The position numbers and the translations under genes are program-made. DNA of 64,000 nucleotides. Origin: Marinobacter salinisoli. GTDB taxonomy: Bacteria > Pseudomonadota > Gammaproteobacteria > Pseudomonadales > Oleiphilaceae. Below, piece after piece: positions 8,976-22,916 of this stretch. The DNA is taken from the NCBI RefSeq assembly GCF_017301335.1, contig NZ_CP071247.1, positions 1,488,001-1,552,000 on the forward strand. The letters run 5' to 3'. Position 1 is the first letter of the stretch, and each line of letters opens with the position of its first letter. A model generated the notes under the pieces. It was not told where the DNA came from. It did not search any database and saw nothing but the letters and a program-made list of their open reading frames with translations.

Positions 8976-11900
8976 ATGATGACAGGTTTGTATCATCCCG
9001 AGGAATTCAGGGACAACTGTGGCTTCGGCTTGATAGCTCACATGAAAGGTGAGGTGAGCCACAAGCTACTGCAAACTGCCATCGAGTCGCTGACGTGCAT
9101 GACCCACCGTGGCGGGATCGCTGCGGATGGCAAGACCGGCGATGGTTGTGGCCTTCTGATTCAAAGCCCGGATGCCTTTTTGAGAAAGGCTGCAAAGGCG
9201 GCCTTTGGCAAAGAGCCGGGTGACGTATTTGCAGTTGGACAGGTATTTCTGAACCAGGACGAGAGCAAGGCGGCAGCGGGACGGGCTTCCATTGAGAAGC
9301 GTCTGGTCGAGCAAGGGCTCGAGATTATGGGCTGGCGGGAAGTACCTGTCGATGTCAGCTGCCTGGGGCCCATGGCTCTGGACTGCCTGCCGCGTATTGA
9401 GCAGGTGTTTGTCGTGCCGGCTGCTCAGTCAGAGAAAGAGTTTGCCATCAGTCTGTTCGTTGGCCGCCGTCATGCCGAGCGGGACATGGCGGAGGATCCC
9501 GAGTTTTACATCTGCAGCCTGTCCCACCGCACGCTGGCGTATAAAGGCCTGATGATGCCGGCGGATCTCGCCAATTTCTACAAGGACCTGGGTGATCCGG
9601 ATCTGGAAACGGCGATCTGCGTATTCCATCAGCGGTTCTCCACCAACACCATGCCGCGTTGGCCGCTGGCCCAGCCCTTCCGTTACCTGGCCCATAATGG
9701 CGAAATCAACACCATTGATGGTAACCGGAACTGGGCGATAGCCCGCGCCGCAAAGTTCAGCTCACCGGATCTGCCTGACCTTCAGACCCTGCAGCCGCTG
9801 GTAAACCTGACGGGTTCCGATTCCTCAAGCATGGATAACATGCTGGAAATTCTGCTGGCCGGCGGTGTTGAGCTGTTCCGCGCTGTTCGCATGATGATTC
9901 CGCCCGCGTGGCAGAACGTTGACAGCATGGATCCGGAGTTGCGCGCTTTCTACGAATACAACTCCATGCACATGGAGCCTTGGGATGGGCCGGCAGGCCT
10001 GGTGATGTCGGATGGTCGATACGCACTGTGCATGCTCGACCGCAATGGCCTTCGCCCGGCGCGTTGGGTAATCACCAAGGATGATTTTATTACCCTGGCC
10101 TCGGAAATCGGTACCTACGCTTACCAGCCCGACGACGTGGTTGCCAAAGGGCGAGTGGGTCCGGGACAGATGCTGGCCATTGATACTGAAACCGGTGAAG
10201 TCCTGCACACCGACGACATTGATCAGCGCCTGAAGACGGCCCAACCGTATCGTAGCTGGCTGCGTCAGAATGCGTTGCGTGTTGAAACCACGCTGAACCA
10301 GGAAACGCCCGAATTCAAACTGATGGATGCGGATGATTTGCTGGTTCACCAGAAAATGTTCAACGTGTCGTTCGAGGAGCGGGATCAGGTGCTGCGTCCG
10401 CTGGCTGAGAGTGGTCAGGAAGCGGTGGGCTCCATGGGTGATGACACCCCCATGGCTGTTCTGTCCAGCAAGGTACGCCACGTTGCCGATTACTTCCGGC
10501 AGAAGTTTGCCCAGGTAACCAACCCGGCCATCGACCCACTCCGTGAGTCTATCGTGATGTCACTGGAGACCTGCCTGGGCGCGGAAAAGAACGTGTTCCT
10601 GGAAACCGCGGATCACGCCAATCGAATCATTTTGTCGACACCGGTTCTGTCGCCGGCGAAGTTCCTGAAGGTGGTGAACAATGAGCGCTCGGGCTTCGAG
10701 GTCGAGCGGATTCAGCTGAGTTACCGACCTGAGATGGGCCTCGAGGGTGCGATTCGCAGTGTCTGTGAGCAAGCCGAGCAGGCCGCCCGCAATGGCAAGG
10801 TGATTCTGGTCTTGACTGACCGTGAGCTCAACGATGGTGAGCTGCCCGTGAATGCCATGATGGCCACGGCCGCCGTCCATCACCATCTGGTTGAGCGCGG
10901 GCTCCGCTGCGATTCTAATCTGGTGGTTGAAACCGGCTGGGCGCGCGATCCCCATCACTTTGCTGTGTTGTTCGGTTTCGGCGCAACAGCGGTCTACCCG
11001 TACCTGGCTTACCAGGTCCTGAACGATCTGATCCGTACCGGCGAAATGCTGATGGATCCCATCGAAGCCAAGAATAATTACCGCCGGGGTATCAATAAGG
11101 GGCTGCTGAAGATCCTCTCTAAAATGGGGATTTCCACCATCACCTCTTATCGTGGCGCACAGTTGTTCGAAGCCATTGGTCTGGCCGACGAAGTTGTCGA
11201 CCTCTGTTTCAGGGGCGTGCCCAGTCGTATCCAGGGTGCGGGTTTCTTTGATTTCCAGCAGGATCAGGAACAACTGGCCGCTCTGGCACGGAGTTCTCGC
11301 AAACCTATCACTCCGGGAGGTTTGCTCAAGTATGTCCATGGACAGGAATACCATGCCTTCAACCCCGATGTGGTCGGCAAGCTGCAGGAAGCGGTAACCA
11401 GCGGTAATTATGGGCACTACAAAGAATACGCGGCCCTGGTGAACGAGCGCCCGGTCGCCACGTTGCGGGACCTGCTCGCACTGCGTGGCGACCTCAAGCA
11501 GATTGATCTGTCGGACGTTGAGCCGGTGGAAAAGATCTTCCCCCGGTTCGACTCTGCGGCCATGTCTCTGGGGGCGTTGTCGCCCGAGGCGCATGAGGCG
11601 CTTGCAGTAGCAATGAACACGCTCGGTGGGCGGTCCAACTCAGGTGAGGGCGGGGAAGACCCGGCCCGCCACGGCACGGAAAAACGTTCCAAGATCAAAC
11701 AGGTGGCTTCCGGTCGCTTTGGTGTTACCGCGGAATACCTGCGTAGCGCTGACGTCATGCAGATCAAAGTGGCTCAGGGCGCCAAGCCGGGCGAGGGTGG
11801 CCAGTTGCCGGGTGGTAAGGTGAACGACCTGATTGCTCGCCTGCGATACTCGGTGCCGGGTGTCACGCTGATTTCACCGCCGCCACACCACGATATCTAT

Positions 11901-13424
11901 TCGATTGAGGATCTGGCCCAGCTGATTTTCGATCTCAAGCAGGTCAATCCTGAGGCGCTGGTGTCGGTGAAACTGGTGTCCGAGCCGGGCGTCGGAACCA
12001 TTGCGGCCGGTGTGGCCAAGGCATACGCCGATCTGATTACCGTATCCGGTTACGACGGTGGCACCGCAGCGAGCCCGCTGACTTCCATCCGTTACGCCGG
12101 TTCCCCATGGGAGCTGGGCCTGACTGAGACCCATCAGGCGCTGCGCGCCAATGATCTGCGTGGCAAGATTCGCCTGCAGACCGATGGTGGTATCAAGACC
12201 GGTCTGGATGTGGTCAAGGCCGCCATCCTTGGTGCGGAAAGCTTTGGTTTCGGAACCACGCCGATGGTCGCGCTGGGTTGTAAATACCTGCGCATCTGCC
12301 ACCTCAATAACTGCGCCACCGGTGTTGCAACCCAGAACGAGCACCTGCGTGAAGAGCACTTCAAGGGCACGGTGGAAATGGCCATGAATTTCTTCCGCTT
12401 CGTAGCGGAGGAAACCCGCGAGTGGATGGCCAAGCTGGGCGTCCGAACCCTCGAGGAGCTGGTCGGGCGTGTTGACCTGCTGGAGCGGCTGCCGGGCGAT
12501 ACCGAGCGCCAGAAGAAGCTGGATCTGTCGCGGCTGCTGTCCAACGAGCATATTCCGGCCGACAAACCGCACACCTGCCAGGTTGAACACAACCATCCTT
12601 TCGATAAGGGCACTTTGGCGGAGCAGATGATCAAGGATACCGCGGCGGCCATTGAAAACGCCTCCGGCGGCGCCTGGTCCTACCGCGTGACCAACTGTGA
12701 TCGCTCGATCGGTGCGCGTCTGTCTGGTGAGATCGCTGCGCAGCATGGTAACCAGGGCATGGCGGATGCGCCGATTACTCTGGACCTCACCGGCACCGCC
12801 GGCCAGAGCTTTGGCGTGTGGAACGTTGGTGGCCTGAATCTGATTCTGGAAGGTGACGCCAACGACTACGTCGGCAAGGGCATGACCGGCGGGAAGCTGG
12901 TGGTCAAGCCGCCCCGGGGCAGCGCATTCAAGACTCAGGAAACCTCGATCGTCGGTAACACCTGCCTGTACGGCGCCACCGGAGGCAAGCTGTTTGCAGC
13001 TGGCACCGCGGGTGAGCGTTTTGCCGTGCGTAACTCCGGCGCCCATGCGGTGGTCGAGGGCGCTGGCGACCACTGCTGTGAGTACATGACCGGCGGTCTG
13101 GTGACAGTTCTGGGCAACACGGGCCATAATTTCGGCGCGGGCATGACCGGCGGATTCGCCTACGTGCTGGATATGAACAACACGTTCGTTGACAAGTACA
13201 ACCACGAGCTCGTAGAGATCCAGCGGATTTCCAGTGAAGACATGGAGTCGTACCGGAATCACCTGCGTGGCGTCATACGTGAGCACATCTCGGAAACCAA
13301 CAGCGAGTGGGCCGCGCACATCCTTGAAAATTTCGAAGATTACATCGGCCGTTTCTGGCTGGTTAAACCCAAGGCTGCCAATCTTCGCAGCCTGCTGGCG
13401 AGCACCCGGGCAAGACCGGAATAA
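8976..13424 (+). CDS. gltB: Glutamate synthase (NADPH) large subunit
   Basis: Alpha subunit of GOGAT, which makes two glutamates from glutamine and 2-oxoglutarate. The N-terminal glutamine amidotransferase domain follows a 14-residue propeptide; the expected nucleophile is Cys15 in RDNCGFGL. The central and FMN domains contain the 3Fe-4S cysteines at C-x5-C-x4-C ([12 protein letters not shown], Cys1102, 1108 and 1113). The C-terminal beta-helix (about 1240-1440) shows repeated GxxGxxGG turns. 1482 residues is the normal length. gltD follows after 80 bases, giving a complete GltBD enzyme. Confidence 0.98.
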   Translation: MMTGLYHPEEFRDNCGFGLIAHMKGEVSHKLLQTAIESLTCMTHRGGIAADGKTGDGCGLLIQSPDAFLRKAAKAAFGKEPGDVFAVGQVFLNQDESKAAAGRASIEKRLVEQGLEIMGWREVPVDVSCLGPMALDCLPRIEQVFVVPAAQSEKEFAISLFVGRRHAERDMAEDPEFYICSLSHRTLAYKGLMMPADLANFYKDLGDPDLETAICVFHQRFSTNTMPRWPLAQPFRYLAHNGEINTIDGNRNWAIARAAKFSSPDLPDLQTLQPLVNLTGSDSSSMDNMLEILLAGGVELFRAVRMMIPPAWQNVDSMDPELRAFYEYNSMHMEPWDGPAGLVMSDGRYALCMLDRNGLRPARWVITKDDFITLASEIGTYAYQPDDVVAKGRVGPGQMLAIDTETGEVLHTDDIDQRLKTAQPYRSWLRQNALRVETTLNQETPEFKLMDADDLLVHQKMFNVSFEERDQVLRPLAESGQEAVGSMGDDTPMAVLSSKVRHVADYFRQKFAQVTNPAIDPLRESIVMSLETCLGAEKNVFLETADHANRIILSTPVLSPAKFLKVVNNERSGFEVERIQLSYRPEMGLEGAIRSVCEQAEQAARNGKVILVLTDRELNDGELPVNAMMATAAVHHHLVERGLRCDSNLVVETGWARDPHHFAVLFGFGATAVYPYLAYQVLNDLIRTGEMLMDPIEAKNNYRRGINKGLLKILSKMGISTITSYRGAQLFEAIGLADEVVDLCFRGVPSRIQGAGFFDFQQDQEQLAALARSSRKPITPGGLLKYVHGQEYHAFNPDVVGKLQEAVTSGNYGHYKEYAALVNERPVATLRDLLALRGDLKQIDLSDVEPVEKIFPRFDSAAMSLGALSPEAHEALAVAMNTLGGRSNSGEGGEDPARHGTEKRSKIKQVASGRFGVTAEYLRSADVMQIKVAQGAKPGEGGQLPGGKVNDLIARLRYSVPGVTLISPPPHHDIYSIEDLAQLIFDLKQVNPEALVSVKLVSEPGVGTIAAGVAKAYADLITVSGYDGGTAASPLTSIRYAGSPWELGLTETHQALRANDLRGKIRLQTDGGIKTGLDVVKAAILGAESFGFGTTPMVALGCKYLRICHLNNCATGVATQNEHLREEHFKGTVEMAMNFFRFVAEETREWMAKLGVRTLEELVGRVDLLERLPGDTERQKKLDLSRLLSNEHIPADKPHTCQVEHNHPFDKGTLAEQMIKDTAAAIENASGGAWSYRVTNCDRSIGARLSGEIAAQHGNQGMADAPITLDLTGTAGQSFGVWNVGGLNLILEGDANDYVGKGMTGGKLVVKPPRGSAFKTQETSIVGNTCLYGATGGKLFAAGTAGERFAVRNSGAHAVVEGAGDHCCEYMTGGLVTVLGNTGHNFGAGMTGGFAYVLDMNNTFVDKYNHELVEIQRISSEDMESYRNHLRGVIREHISETNSEWAAHILENFEDYIGRFWLVKPKAANLRSLLASTRARPE

Positions 13425-13486
13425 GGTCCCCCCGGAGAGACAGGGTTTAAGGGCGGCCCAAGGAGGGCTGCCCTGGTCGAAATTGA

Positions 13487-14923
<1,437 letters not shown>

Positions 14924-14943
14924 TTCCGGTCTGACCGGAAAAA

Positions 14944-14979
14944 AAGGGCGGCTTACTCGTGGTAAGCCGCCCTTTTTTA
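14944..14979 (+). terminator. Rho-independent terminator after gltD
   Basis: A 13-base-pair stem, AAGGGCGGCTTAC (14944-14956) with GTAAGCCGCCCTT (14962-14974), has a five-base loop and a T run. It separates gltBD from hemE. Confidence 0.93.
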
Positions 14980-15051
14980 TTGCTGCAAACGGGGTATCAT
15001 TGCTCCCCATTCGTATAGAACCACTCAATGACCAAGAATGCTGGAATGTCT

Positions 15052-16116
15052 ATGACTGAGTTGAAGAACGATCGCTTTCTGCGCGCCCTGATGCGCCAGC
15101 CCGTGGACCGTACGCCGGTGTGGATGATGCGCCAGGCGGGTCGCTACCTGCCGGAGTACCGGGCGACCCGGGCCAAGGCCGGCGACTTCCTCAGCCTGTG
15201 CAAAAACACGGAGCTGGCCTGTGAGGTGACGCTCCAGCCGTTGGAACGTTATCCACTGGATGCGGCCATCCTGTTCTCAGACATTCTGACCATCCCCGAT
15301 GCTCTCGGTCTCGGTCTGTATTTTGAGACAGGCGAAGGCCCCAAGTTCAGGCAAACCATTCGCTCCGAAGCCGATGTGGCGGCCCTGCCGACACTGAATG
15401 CCAAGGTGGATCTGGATTACGTCATGAACGCCGTGTCGACAATCCGCGGCGCCCTCGGCGGTCGTCTACCGCTGATTGGTTTCTCGGGCAGTCCGTGGAC
15501 GCTGGCGACCTACATGATCGAAGGCGGATCTTCCAAGGACTTCCGTGAAGCCAAGAAACTCATGTATGGGCAGCCCGAGGTAATGCATCGTCTGCTCGAT
15601 CATCTGGCGGACTCGGTGATCGACTACCTCAATGGCCAGATCGAAGCCGGTGCTCAGGCGATACAGATTTTCGATACCTGGGGCGGGGTGCTAAGCAGCT
15701 GGGCGTACGAGGAGTTCTCGTTGCGTTACATGAAGAAGATCGTGGCCGGGCTCCAGCGTGAGAGCGAAGGGCGCCGCGTGCCCGTCATCCTGTTCACCAA
15801 GAACGGTGGCCAGTGGCTGGAATCCATCGCGGATGCCGGCGCCGATGCCGTCGGGCTGGACTGGACCACCGACATTGGCAATGCCCGGGCCCGGATTGGT
15901 GATCGGGTAGCCCTGCAGGGCAACATGGATCCGGCCATGCTGTACGCACCGCCCGCTCGCATCCGGCAGGAAGTGGCGGATATCCTGCGGCGCTTCGGTA
16001 ACGGCCCCGGTCATATTTTCAATCTCGGGCATGGTATTACCCCGGATGTCGACCCGGCCCACGCCGGTGCCTTTATCGAGGCAGTGGTCGAGCTGAGCCC
16101 GGAGTACCACCGGTAA
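15052..16116 (+). CDS. hemE: Uroporphyrinogen decarboxylase
   Basis: Decarboxylates the four acetate side chains of uroporphyrinogen III to give coproporphyrinogen III in heme synthesis. The family signature [11 protein letters not shown] is near residue 25; [12 protein letters not shown] carries the catalytic aspartate; [17 protein letters not shown] and [10 protein letters not shown] follow. The frame is open from ATG codons at 15028 and 15046, but MTELKNDR at 15052 matches the usual family start, giving 354 residues. No strong ribosome site separates the options. It stands alone after the gltBD terminator. Confidence 0.96.
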   Translation: MTELKNDRFLRALMRQPVDRTPVWMMRQAGRYLPEYRATRAKAGDFLSLCKNTELACEVTLQPLERYPLDAAILFSDILTIPDALGLGLYFETGEGPKFRQTIRSEADVAALPTLNAKVDLDYVMNAVSTIRGALGGRLPLIGFSGSPWTLATYMIEGGSSKDFREAKKLMYGQPEVMHRLLDHLADSVIDYLNGQIEAGAQAIQIFDTWGGVLSSWAYEEFSLRYMKKIVAGLQRESEGRRVPVILFTKNGGQWLESIADAGADAVGLDWTTDIGNARARIGDRVALQGNMDPAMLYAPPARIRQEVADILRRFGNGPGHIFNLGHGITPDVDPAHAGAFIEAVVELSPEYHR

Positions 16117-16245
16117 GGCATCTGTTGTCTGAGTCGCGGTGCTGGTTCAACTGCCGCCGCGACTCGCTCCCGTCCGCCGGCTGGCGGGATGCTCAGGGCA
16201 GGGTTATAGTCTCGGAGAGCAAGATGGGTCAACAGGAGTAACCGC

Positions 16246-16614
16246 TTGTCTGATAACACGCCCGAAAAACGACGCTTCCATCGCATTGAGTTTGATGCGC
16301 CCTGTGAGCTGCACTGGCAGGATCAGGTCTGGGAGACGCAGGTTCTGGATATCTCGCTCAAGGGAGTGTTGGTGGTGCGCCCGGATGCCTGGGATGTGCC
16401 GCTGAAAGAGCCTTGCGAGGTGGTGGTTCACCTGAACGACAACGAAACGGGGATCGTGATGGCCGTGGCCCTGCGGCACATCGAGCCCCATCGCCTCGGC
16501 TTCAAATGTGAATACATTGATCTTGAGAGTGCCAGCCACCTGAAGCGATTGGTGGAGCTGAATCTCGGGGATCAGGCGCTTCTTGAGCGGGAATTCGCTC
16601 ACCTGATCGAGTGA
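16246..16614 (+). CDS. PilZ domain protein
   Basis: 122-residue single-domain PilZ protein. The c-di-GMP motif is complete: the arginine-rich RRFHR at about 9-13 and the D-x-S-x-x-G box DISLKG near 38. It is therefore expected to bind cyclic di-GMP, unlike the degenerate PilZ of the pilus system itself; its partner cannot be read from sequence. The start is a TTG at 16246 with AGGAG about six bases upstream, an uncommon start codon. It faces radA tail to tail across a 40-base gap with no clear terminator. Confidence 0.88.
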   Translation: MSDNTPEKRRFHRIEFDAPCELHWQDQVWETQVLDISLKGVLVVRPDAWDVPLKEPCEVVVHLNDNETGIVMAVALRHIEPHRLGFKCEYIDLESASHLKRLVELNLGDQALLEREFAHLIE

Positions 16615-16654
16615 GCGATGCCGCTGAACGACATCGCGCTCGTAGTTCGATGGC

Positions 16655-18034
16655 TCACTGGAAGTCTTCCAGCGCGGCAAGTGCCTCACTGAGGCGGGTC
16701 ACGGCCGTGACTTTCATGCCCTCAATAGGTTTGCGCGGCGCGTTCGCTTTCGGCACCAGGGCCCGGGTAAAGCCATGTTTGGCCGCCTCGTAGATGCGTT
16801 CCTGGCCGCTGGGCACCGGACGGATTTCCCCGGACAGCCCCACCTCACCGAAAATGACCAGATCCTGCGGCAAGGCCCGATCCCGGAACGACGACACGAT
16901 CGCTGCCAGTAACGCCAGATCGGCGCTGGTTTCCGCCACCTTGACGCCGCCCACCACATTCACGAACACGTCCTGATCGGACACATGCATGCCGCCGTGT
17001 CGATGCAGGACCGCCAGCAGCATGGCCAGCCGGTTCTGGTCGAGGCCCACGGCCACACGACGGGGGTAGCCGCCCTGCGCCATGTCCACCAATGCCTGGA
17101 TTTCCACCAGCATGGGGCGAGTGCCTTCCCAGACCACCATCACCACGCTGCCGGGGGCGGCTTCTTCGCCCCGGTTCAGGAAAATCGCGCTGGGGTTTTT
17201 CACTTCTTTCAGGCCCTGCTCCAGCATGGCGAATACGCCCAGTTCATTGACCGCGCCGAAGCGGTTCTTGATGCCCCGCAGGGTGCGGTATCGGCTATCG
17301 CTGGAGCCCTCCAGCAGGATGGAGCAGTCGATCATGTGTTCGAGCACCTTCGGACCGGCCAGACTGCCGTCCTTGGTGACATGACCCACCAGAAACAGGA
17401 TGGTGCCGCTTTGCTTGGCGAAGCGGGTCAGAAAGGCGGCGCTTTCCCGAACCTGGGAGACCGAGCCCGGGGCCGATTCGATGTCGGCCATGTGCATAAC
17501 CTGAATACTGTCGACCACGAGAATGCGGGGTTTTTCAGTCTCGGCGATTTGAATAACCCGCTCGACACTGGTTTCGGACAGCATGTTGAGATCTTTGGTG
17601 GGCAAGCCCAGCCGCTTGGCGCGCATGGCCACCTGCTGCAGGGATTCCTCACCGGTAACGTACAGCGCGGAAACGCTCTCCGCCAGATGACAGACCGCCT
17701 GCAGCAGAAGCGTGCTCTTGCCCGCGCCGGGATGTCCGCCCATCAGAACTGCGGAACCCTCTACCAGACCGCCGCCAAGAACCCGGTCGAACTCCTGCAT
17801 GCCGGTGCTGATACGGGGCTGTTCGGCCAGGCTTACGTCATCCAGCCGCTGGATTTCGGCCAGGCTGCCGGCGAACCCTTCAAAGCGGGCGCCACGGGCG
17901 CCCTTGGGCTGGCTGCCAACACCGCGAACTTCGCTGATGGTGTTCCATTCGTGGCAGGCACTGCACTGGCCCTGCCACTTGGAGTAATCTGCACCGCATT
18001 CGGTGCAGACGTATGACGTTTTGGTCTTTGCCAT
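16655..18034 (-). CDS. radA: DNA repair protein RadA
   Basis: Branch-migration helicase that acts with RecA in recombinational repair. A zinc finger with cysteines 10, 13, 24 and 27 opens the protein; Walker A GHPGAGKST is at about 100-108; the RadA-specific KNRFG motif is near 254; the C-terminal Lon-protease-like domain completes the 459 residues. The ATG at 18034 overlaps the stop of ettA (TGATG), so ettA and radA are probably co-transcribed and coupled. Confidence 0.97.
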   Translation of the reverse strand: MAKTKTSYVCTECGADYSKWQGQCSACHEWNTISEVRGVGSQPKGARGARFEGFAGSLAEIQRLDDVSLAEQPRISTGMQEFDRVLGGGLVEGSAVLMGGHPGAGKSTLLLQAVCHLAESVSALYVTGEESLQQVAMRAKRLGLPTKDLNMLSETSVERVIQIAETEKPRILVVDSIQVMHMADIESAPGSVSQVRESAAFLTRFAKQSGTILFLVGHVTKDGSLAGPKVLEHMIDCSILLEGSSDSRYRTLRGIKNRFGAVNELGVFAMLEQGLKEVKNPSAIFLNRGEEAAPGSVVMVVWEGTRPMLVEIQALVDMAQGGYPRRVAVGLDQNRLAMLLAVLHRHGGMHVSDQDVFVNVVGGVKVAETSADLALLAAIVSSFRDRALPQDLVIFGEVGLSGEIRPVPSGQERIYEAAKHGFTRALVPKANAPRKPIEGMKVTAVTRLSEALAALEDFQ

Positions 18035-19695
18035 CAGGCCAGCTTCTTGTACTTCATGCGCTGGGGCACCATCGCGGAGTCACCCTTGCGCTTCTTGTGG
18101 TCTTCGTCGTATTCGTTGAAGTTACCTTCGAAGTACACCACTTCACCATCATCCTCGAACGCCAGGATGTGGGTGGCGACCCGGTCCAGGAACCAGCGGT
18201 CGTGCGAGATTACCAGGGCTGCGCCGGGGAAGTTGAGCAGGGCTTCTTCCAAGGCGCGCAGGGTTTCCACGTCCAGGTCGTTGGTCGGTTCGTCCAGCAG
18301 CAGAACGTTGCCGCCTTCTTTCAGCAGCTTGGCCAGGTGCAGGCGGTTGCGCTCACCACCGGACAGGTCGCCAACCCGCTTCTGCTGGTCGGAGCCCTTG
18401 AAGTTGAAGCGGCCAACATAGGCCCGGGACGGGGTTTCGTAGTTGCCGACCTTGATGATGTCCTGGCCGTCGCTCAGTTCTTCCCAGACGGTTTTGTCGC
18501 CTTCGAGATCGCGCATCTGATCCACGTAGGCCAGTTTGACCGTCTCGCCCACGGTAATGGAGCCGCTGTCAGGCTGGTCTTTGCCGGAGATCATGCGGAA
18601 CAGGGTGGACTTACCGGCGCCGTTGCCGCCGATGATGCCGACAATCGCGCCGGGCGGTACGTTGAACGAGACATTTTCATAGAGCAGGCGGTCGTCGAAG
18701 GACTTGCTGATGCCGTCCACTTCGATGACCTTGTCGCCCAGGCGCGGTCCGGGTGGAATGTAAAGCTCGTTGGTTTCGTTACGCTTCTGGAATTCCTGCG
18801 AGGACATTTCCTCGAAGCGAGACAGGCGGGCCTTGCTCTTGGACTGTCGGCCCTTGGCGTTGGAGCGCACCCATTCCAGTTCGTGCTTGATGGCCTTCTG
18901 GTGGGCAGCCTCCTGCTTGGCTTCCATCTCCAAGCGCTTCTCTTTGTTCTCCAGCCACTGGCTGTAGTTGCCCTCGAACGGAATGCCGTGGCCCCGGTCC
19001 AGTTCCAGAATCCAGCCGGCGACGTTGTCCAGGAAGTAACGGTCGTGGGTGATGGCTACCACGGTGCCTTCGTAGTCGTGCAGGAAGCGCTCCAGCCACG
19101 CGACGGATTCGGCGTCCAGATGGTTGGTAGGCTCGTCCAGCAGCAGCATGTCCGGGCCCGAAAGCAGCAGGCGGCACAGGGCCACGCGGCGGCGTTCACC
19201 ACCCGACAGGTTTTTCACCGGCTGATCCCAGGCCGGCAGGCGCAGCGCGTCGGCCGCCACTTCCATTTTGCGCTCAATGTCATGGCCGTCGGTGGCCTGG
19301 ATATAGGCTTCCAGTTCACCTTGCTTCTTGGCCAGTGCGTCGAAGTCGGCATCCGGCTCGGCGTAGGCGGCGTAAACCTTGTCCAGCTCGGCCAGGGCAT
19401 CGTGCACGCCAGATACGGCTTCGTCGACGATTTCCTTGACGGTCTTGCTGTCGTCCAGTTCCGGCTCCTGCGGCAGGTAGCCGACGTTAATGCCTGGCTG
19501 AGGGCGTGCCTCGCCGATGTAATCCTGGTCCACACCCGCCATGATCCGCAGCAGGGTGGATTTACCGGCACCGTTCAGACCCAGCACACCAATCTTGGCG
19601 CCTGGGAAGAAGCTCAGAGAAATGTCTTTGAGAATTTCACGCTTGGGCGGAACCACTTTGCCCACGCGGTTCATGGTGTATACGTATTGGGCCAT
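18034..19695 (-). CDS. ettA: Energy-dependent translational throttle protein EttA (ABC-F)
   Basis: 553-residue soluble ABC-F ATPase with two nucleotide-binding domains and no membrane domain. Domain 1 has Walker A GLNGAGKS and signature LSGGERRR; domain 2 has GGNGAGKS and LSGGERNR. The linker between them is rich in charged residues, as in the arm that enters the ribosomal E site. EttA tunes the first elongation steps to the cell's ADP/ATP ratio. The frame extends upstream to 19776, but MAQYVYTMNRVGK at 19695 is the conserved family start. First gene of an ettA-radA pair. Confidence 0.96.
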   Translation of the reverse strand: MAQYVYTMNRVGKVVPPKREILKDISLSFFPGAKIGVLGLNGAGKSTLLRIMAGVDQDYIGEARPQPGINVGYLPQEPELDDSKTVKEIVDEAVSGVHDALAELDKVYAAYAEPDADFDALAKKQGELEAYIQATDGHDIERKMEVAADALRLPAWDQPVKNLSGGERRRVALCRLLLSGPDMLLLDEPTNHLDAESVAWLERFLHDYEGTVVAITHDRYFLDNVAGWILELDRGHGIPFEGNYSQWLENKEKRLEMEAKQEAAHQKAIKHELEWVRSNAKGRQSKSKARLSRFEEMSSQEFQKRNETNELYIPPGPRLGDKVIEVDGISKSFDDRLLYENVSFNVPPGAIVGIIGGNGAGKSTLFRMISGKDQPDSGSITVGETVKLAYVDQMRDLEGDKTVWEELSDGQDIIKVGNYETPSRAYVGRFNFKGSDQQKRVGDLSGGERNRLHLAKLLKEGGNVLLLDEPTNDLDVETLRALEEALLNFPGAALVISHDRWFLDRVATHILAFEDDGEVVYFEGNFNEYDEDHKKRKGDSAMVPQRMKYKKLA

Positions 19696-19861
19696 AACAG
19701 GCTGTGTCCTCTGTTGAATTCGGAGGTGATCAAAATACGACTTGGGGATTAGGCACGTAAGGTAGCGAAACCACACTGCTATAGCAATTGAGGGAAACTC
19801 GAACCCTTGGGGGGTGAGGGTTTATCCGGAGCCGCCGGCGGCGGCAAAAAGGTGATTTTTG

Positions 19862-19929
19862 ACCGCCATCTAAGATAGAATGGCGGCCCAATTTTTCAGG
19901 GTGTACGGCCGGGCGAAATGCCCCCGTAC
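19862..19929 (+). other. Two hairpins upstream of glyA
   Basis: The gap before glyA holds two inverted repeats. CCGCCAT pairs with ATGGCGG (about 19863-19886). GTACGG (19903-19908) pairs with CCGTAC (19924-19929), with an inner GGGC/GCCC pair. No T run follows either. They may form a structured 5' leader or be operator sites; no known riboswitch class was recognised. Confidence 0.4.
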
Positions 19930-19957
19930 CAGACAAACATACAGGGGCAGCGCATCC

Positions 19958-21211
<1,254 letters not shown>

Positions 21212-21229
21212 ACTTTCCGTCAAGACCCT

Positions 21230-21262
21230 GCCGGGCCGCGTGTTTCAGGCACACGGCCCGGC
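21230..21262 (+). other. GC-rich hairpin between glyA and nrdR
   Basis: GCCGGGC at the left pairs with GCCCGGC at 21256-21262, extended by CGTGT/ACACG. The stem is strong but has no T run, so it is only a possible weak terminator, processing site or mRNA stabiliser between glyA and the nrdR-rib genes. Confidence 0.4.
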
Positions 21263-21285
21263 CTCCGTTCTGGAGTCTCTGAATT

Positions 21286-21804
21286 ATGCATTGTCCGTTC
21301 TGTGGTGAAGCTGACACCAAGGTGATCGATTCCCGGCTGGTGGCCGAGGGTGATCAGGTTCGCCGCCGCAGGGAATGTCTGTCCTGTCACGAGCGTTTTA
21401 CCACTTTTGAAAGCGCCGAACTGGTGATGCCCCGGGTGGTCAAACAGGATGGCGTCCGGCAGCCGTTTGACGAAGAGAAACTCCGGTCCGGCTTGATGAA
21501 AGCATTGGAAAAGCGGCCGGTCAGCATCGAGCAGATCGATGCCGCCCTGAACCGGATCAAACATCGCCTGCGGGCGACCGGTGAGCGCGAGGTCAAGTCC
21601 ATGCAGGTGGGCGAGGAAGTGATGACCGAATTGCGTCAGCTGGATCAGGTGGCTTACGTCCGCTTCGCCTCGGTTTACCGGAGTTTTCAGGACATCAACG
21701 AATTCAAGGAAGAGATCGAACGCTTGTCAGAGGCGAATGGCGAACATCCCGTGGATGTGGCGAAGGCGCTGGCTGATAACCGCGCCCCGAAAGGCAAGGC
21801 ATGA
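21286..21804 (+). CDS. nrdR: Transcriptional repressor NrdR
   Basis: 172-residue repressor of ribonucleotide reductase genes. A zinc ribbon with Cys3, Cys6, Cys31 and Cys34 binds DNA, and an ATP-cone domain (about 49-139) senses ATP/dATP. The N-terminal MHCPFCGE and the basic [10 protein letters not shown] are diagnostic. It is first in a run nrdR-ribD-ribBA-ribH-nusB-thiL-pgpA, the order seen in Pseudomonas. Its stop overlaps the ribD ATG (ATGA). Confidence 0.97.
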   Translation: MHCPFCGEADTKVIDSRLVAEGDQVRRRRECLSCHERFTTFESAELVMPRVVKQDGVRQPFDEEKLRSGLMKALEKRPVSIEQIDAALNRIKHRLRATGEREVKSMQVGEEVMTELRQLDQVAYVRFASVYRSFQDINEFKEEIERLSEANGEHPVDVAKALADNRAPKGKA

Positions 21805-22916
21805 ACGACGCTTCTGATCGAACCCTGATGGCTCGCGCGGTGCAGCTGGCGTGGCGCGGCCGCTATTCGACACACCCCAACCCCCGGGTCGGTTGTGTCA
21901 TTGCCAGGGGGGGCGAGATTCTGGGCGAGGGCTGGCACGAACGCGCCGGAGAAGCCCATGCGGAAATCCGTGCGCTGAGCCACGCCGGTCCGTCGGCACG
22001 GGGGGCAACCGCTTATGTCACCCTGGAGCCGTGCAGTCACTTTGGTCGCACACCACCTTGCGCCCGGGCGTTGATTGATGCCGGAGTGGCGCGCGTGGTT
22101 GTCGCAACCAAGGATCCGAATCCGGCCGTATCGGGCCGGGGCCTGGAGTTGTTGCGCGAGGCCGGCATTCAGGTGCAGGAAGGCGTGCTGGCGGAAGAGG
22201 CTGCCAGGCTCAACCCCGGTTTCATGAAACGAATGAATACCGGACGGCCGTTTGTGCGGCTGAAGATGGCGGCCAGTCTGGACGGACGAACCGCGATGGC
22301 TTCCGGCGAGAGTCAGTGGATTACCGGCCCGGAAGCGCGTAAGGATGTTCAGCGCCTGCGGGCAACCAGTGATGCCATCCTGACCGGGGTGGGTACGGTT
22401 CTGGCCGATGATCCCTCGCTGACCGTAAGACGGCCCGAACTGGGAGACATCGGTGACGCAACCGAGCCCTCCCGTCAGCCGCTCAGGATCATTGCCGACC
22501 GGGATGCGCGTACACCGTCGTCCGCCAAGATTCTGCAAGGTGGAAACGTGCAGTTGTTTTGCGCGTCCTCGACCTTGCCGACCGAACCGGCACAGGATCT
22601 GGCAGCGCTGGGGGTGAGCATTAACGGCGTCGCCTGGAAAGACAACGGCATTGATTTGTCCGAGTTACTGGATGCACTGGGAGAGCTTGGCATTAATGAG
22701 TTGCTGGTAGAGGCCGGGCCAACTTTGGCCGGGACCTTTATTCAGGAGCAGCTGGTCGATGAGCTCTGGCTTTATCAGGCGCCGGTGTTCATGGGCAGTA
22801 CCGGGCGTCCCACGGCTCATATTCCACTGGACAGCATGGCCGACAAGGTGTGTTGGACGGTTCTCGACCGACGTCAGGTGGGCGAAGACCAGCGCCTGAT
22901 ACTGGCGCGGCGCTAA
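21801..22916 (+). CDS. ribD: Bifunctional riboflavin deaminase/reductase RibD
   Basis: Carries out the deamination and reduction steps that turn the GTP cyclohydrolase II product into the ribitylamino pyrimidine precursor of riboflavin. The N-terminal zinc deaminase (about 1-145) has HAEIRAL and [13 protein letters not shown]. The reductase domain (about 150-371) has [13 protein letters not shown] and [10 protein letters not shown]. The 371-residue length is normal. Overlaps nrdR by four bases. In many relatives the next gene is riboflavin synthase (ribE), but here ribBA follows after 62 bases. Confidence 0.96.
   Translation: MNDASDRTLMARAVQLAWRGRYSTHPNPRVGCVIARGGEILGEGWHERAGEAHAEIRALSHAGPSARGATAYVTLEPCSHFGRTPPCARALIDAGVARVVVATKDPNPAVSGRGLELLREAGIQVQEGVLAEEAARLNPGFMKRMNTGRPFVRLKMAASLDGRTAMASGESQWITGPEARKDVQRLRATSDAILTGVGTVLADDPSLTVRRPELGDIGDATEPSRQPLRIIADRDARTPSSAKILQGGNVQLFCASSTLPTEPAQDLAALGVSINGVAWKDNGIDLSELLDALGELGINELLVEAGPTLAGTFIQEQLVDELWLYQAPVFMGSTGRPTAHIPLDSMADKVCWTVLDRRQVGEDQRLILARR

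Noticed and set aside
11874..13319. A 481-codon open frame opposite gltB
   Set aside because: Antisense shadow of a well-conserved enzyme in high-GC DNA; no domain or start signal.
18013..19752. A 579-codon open frame on the plus strand, opposite ettA
   Set aside because: It is the antisense shadow of the clearly coding ettA gene; it lacks a ribosome site and its composition mirrors the other strand.
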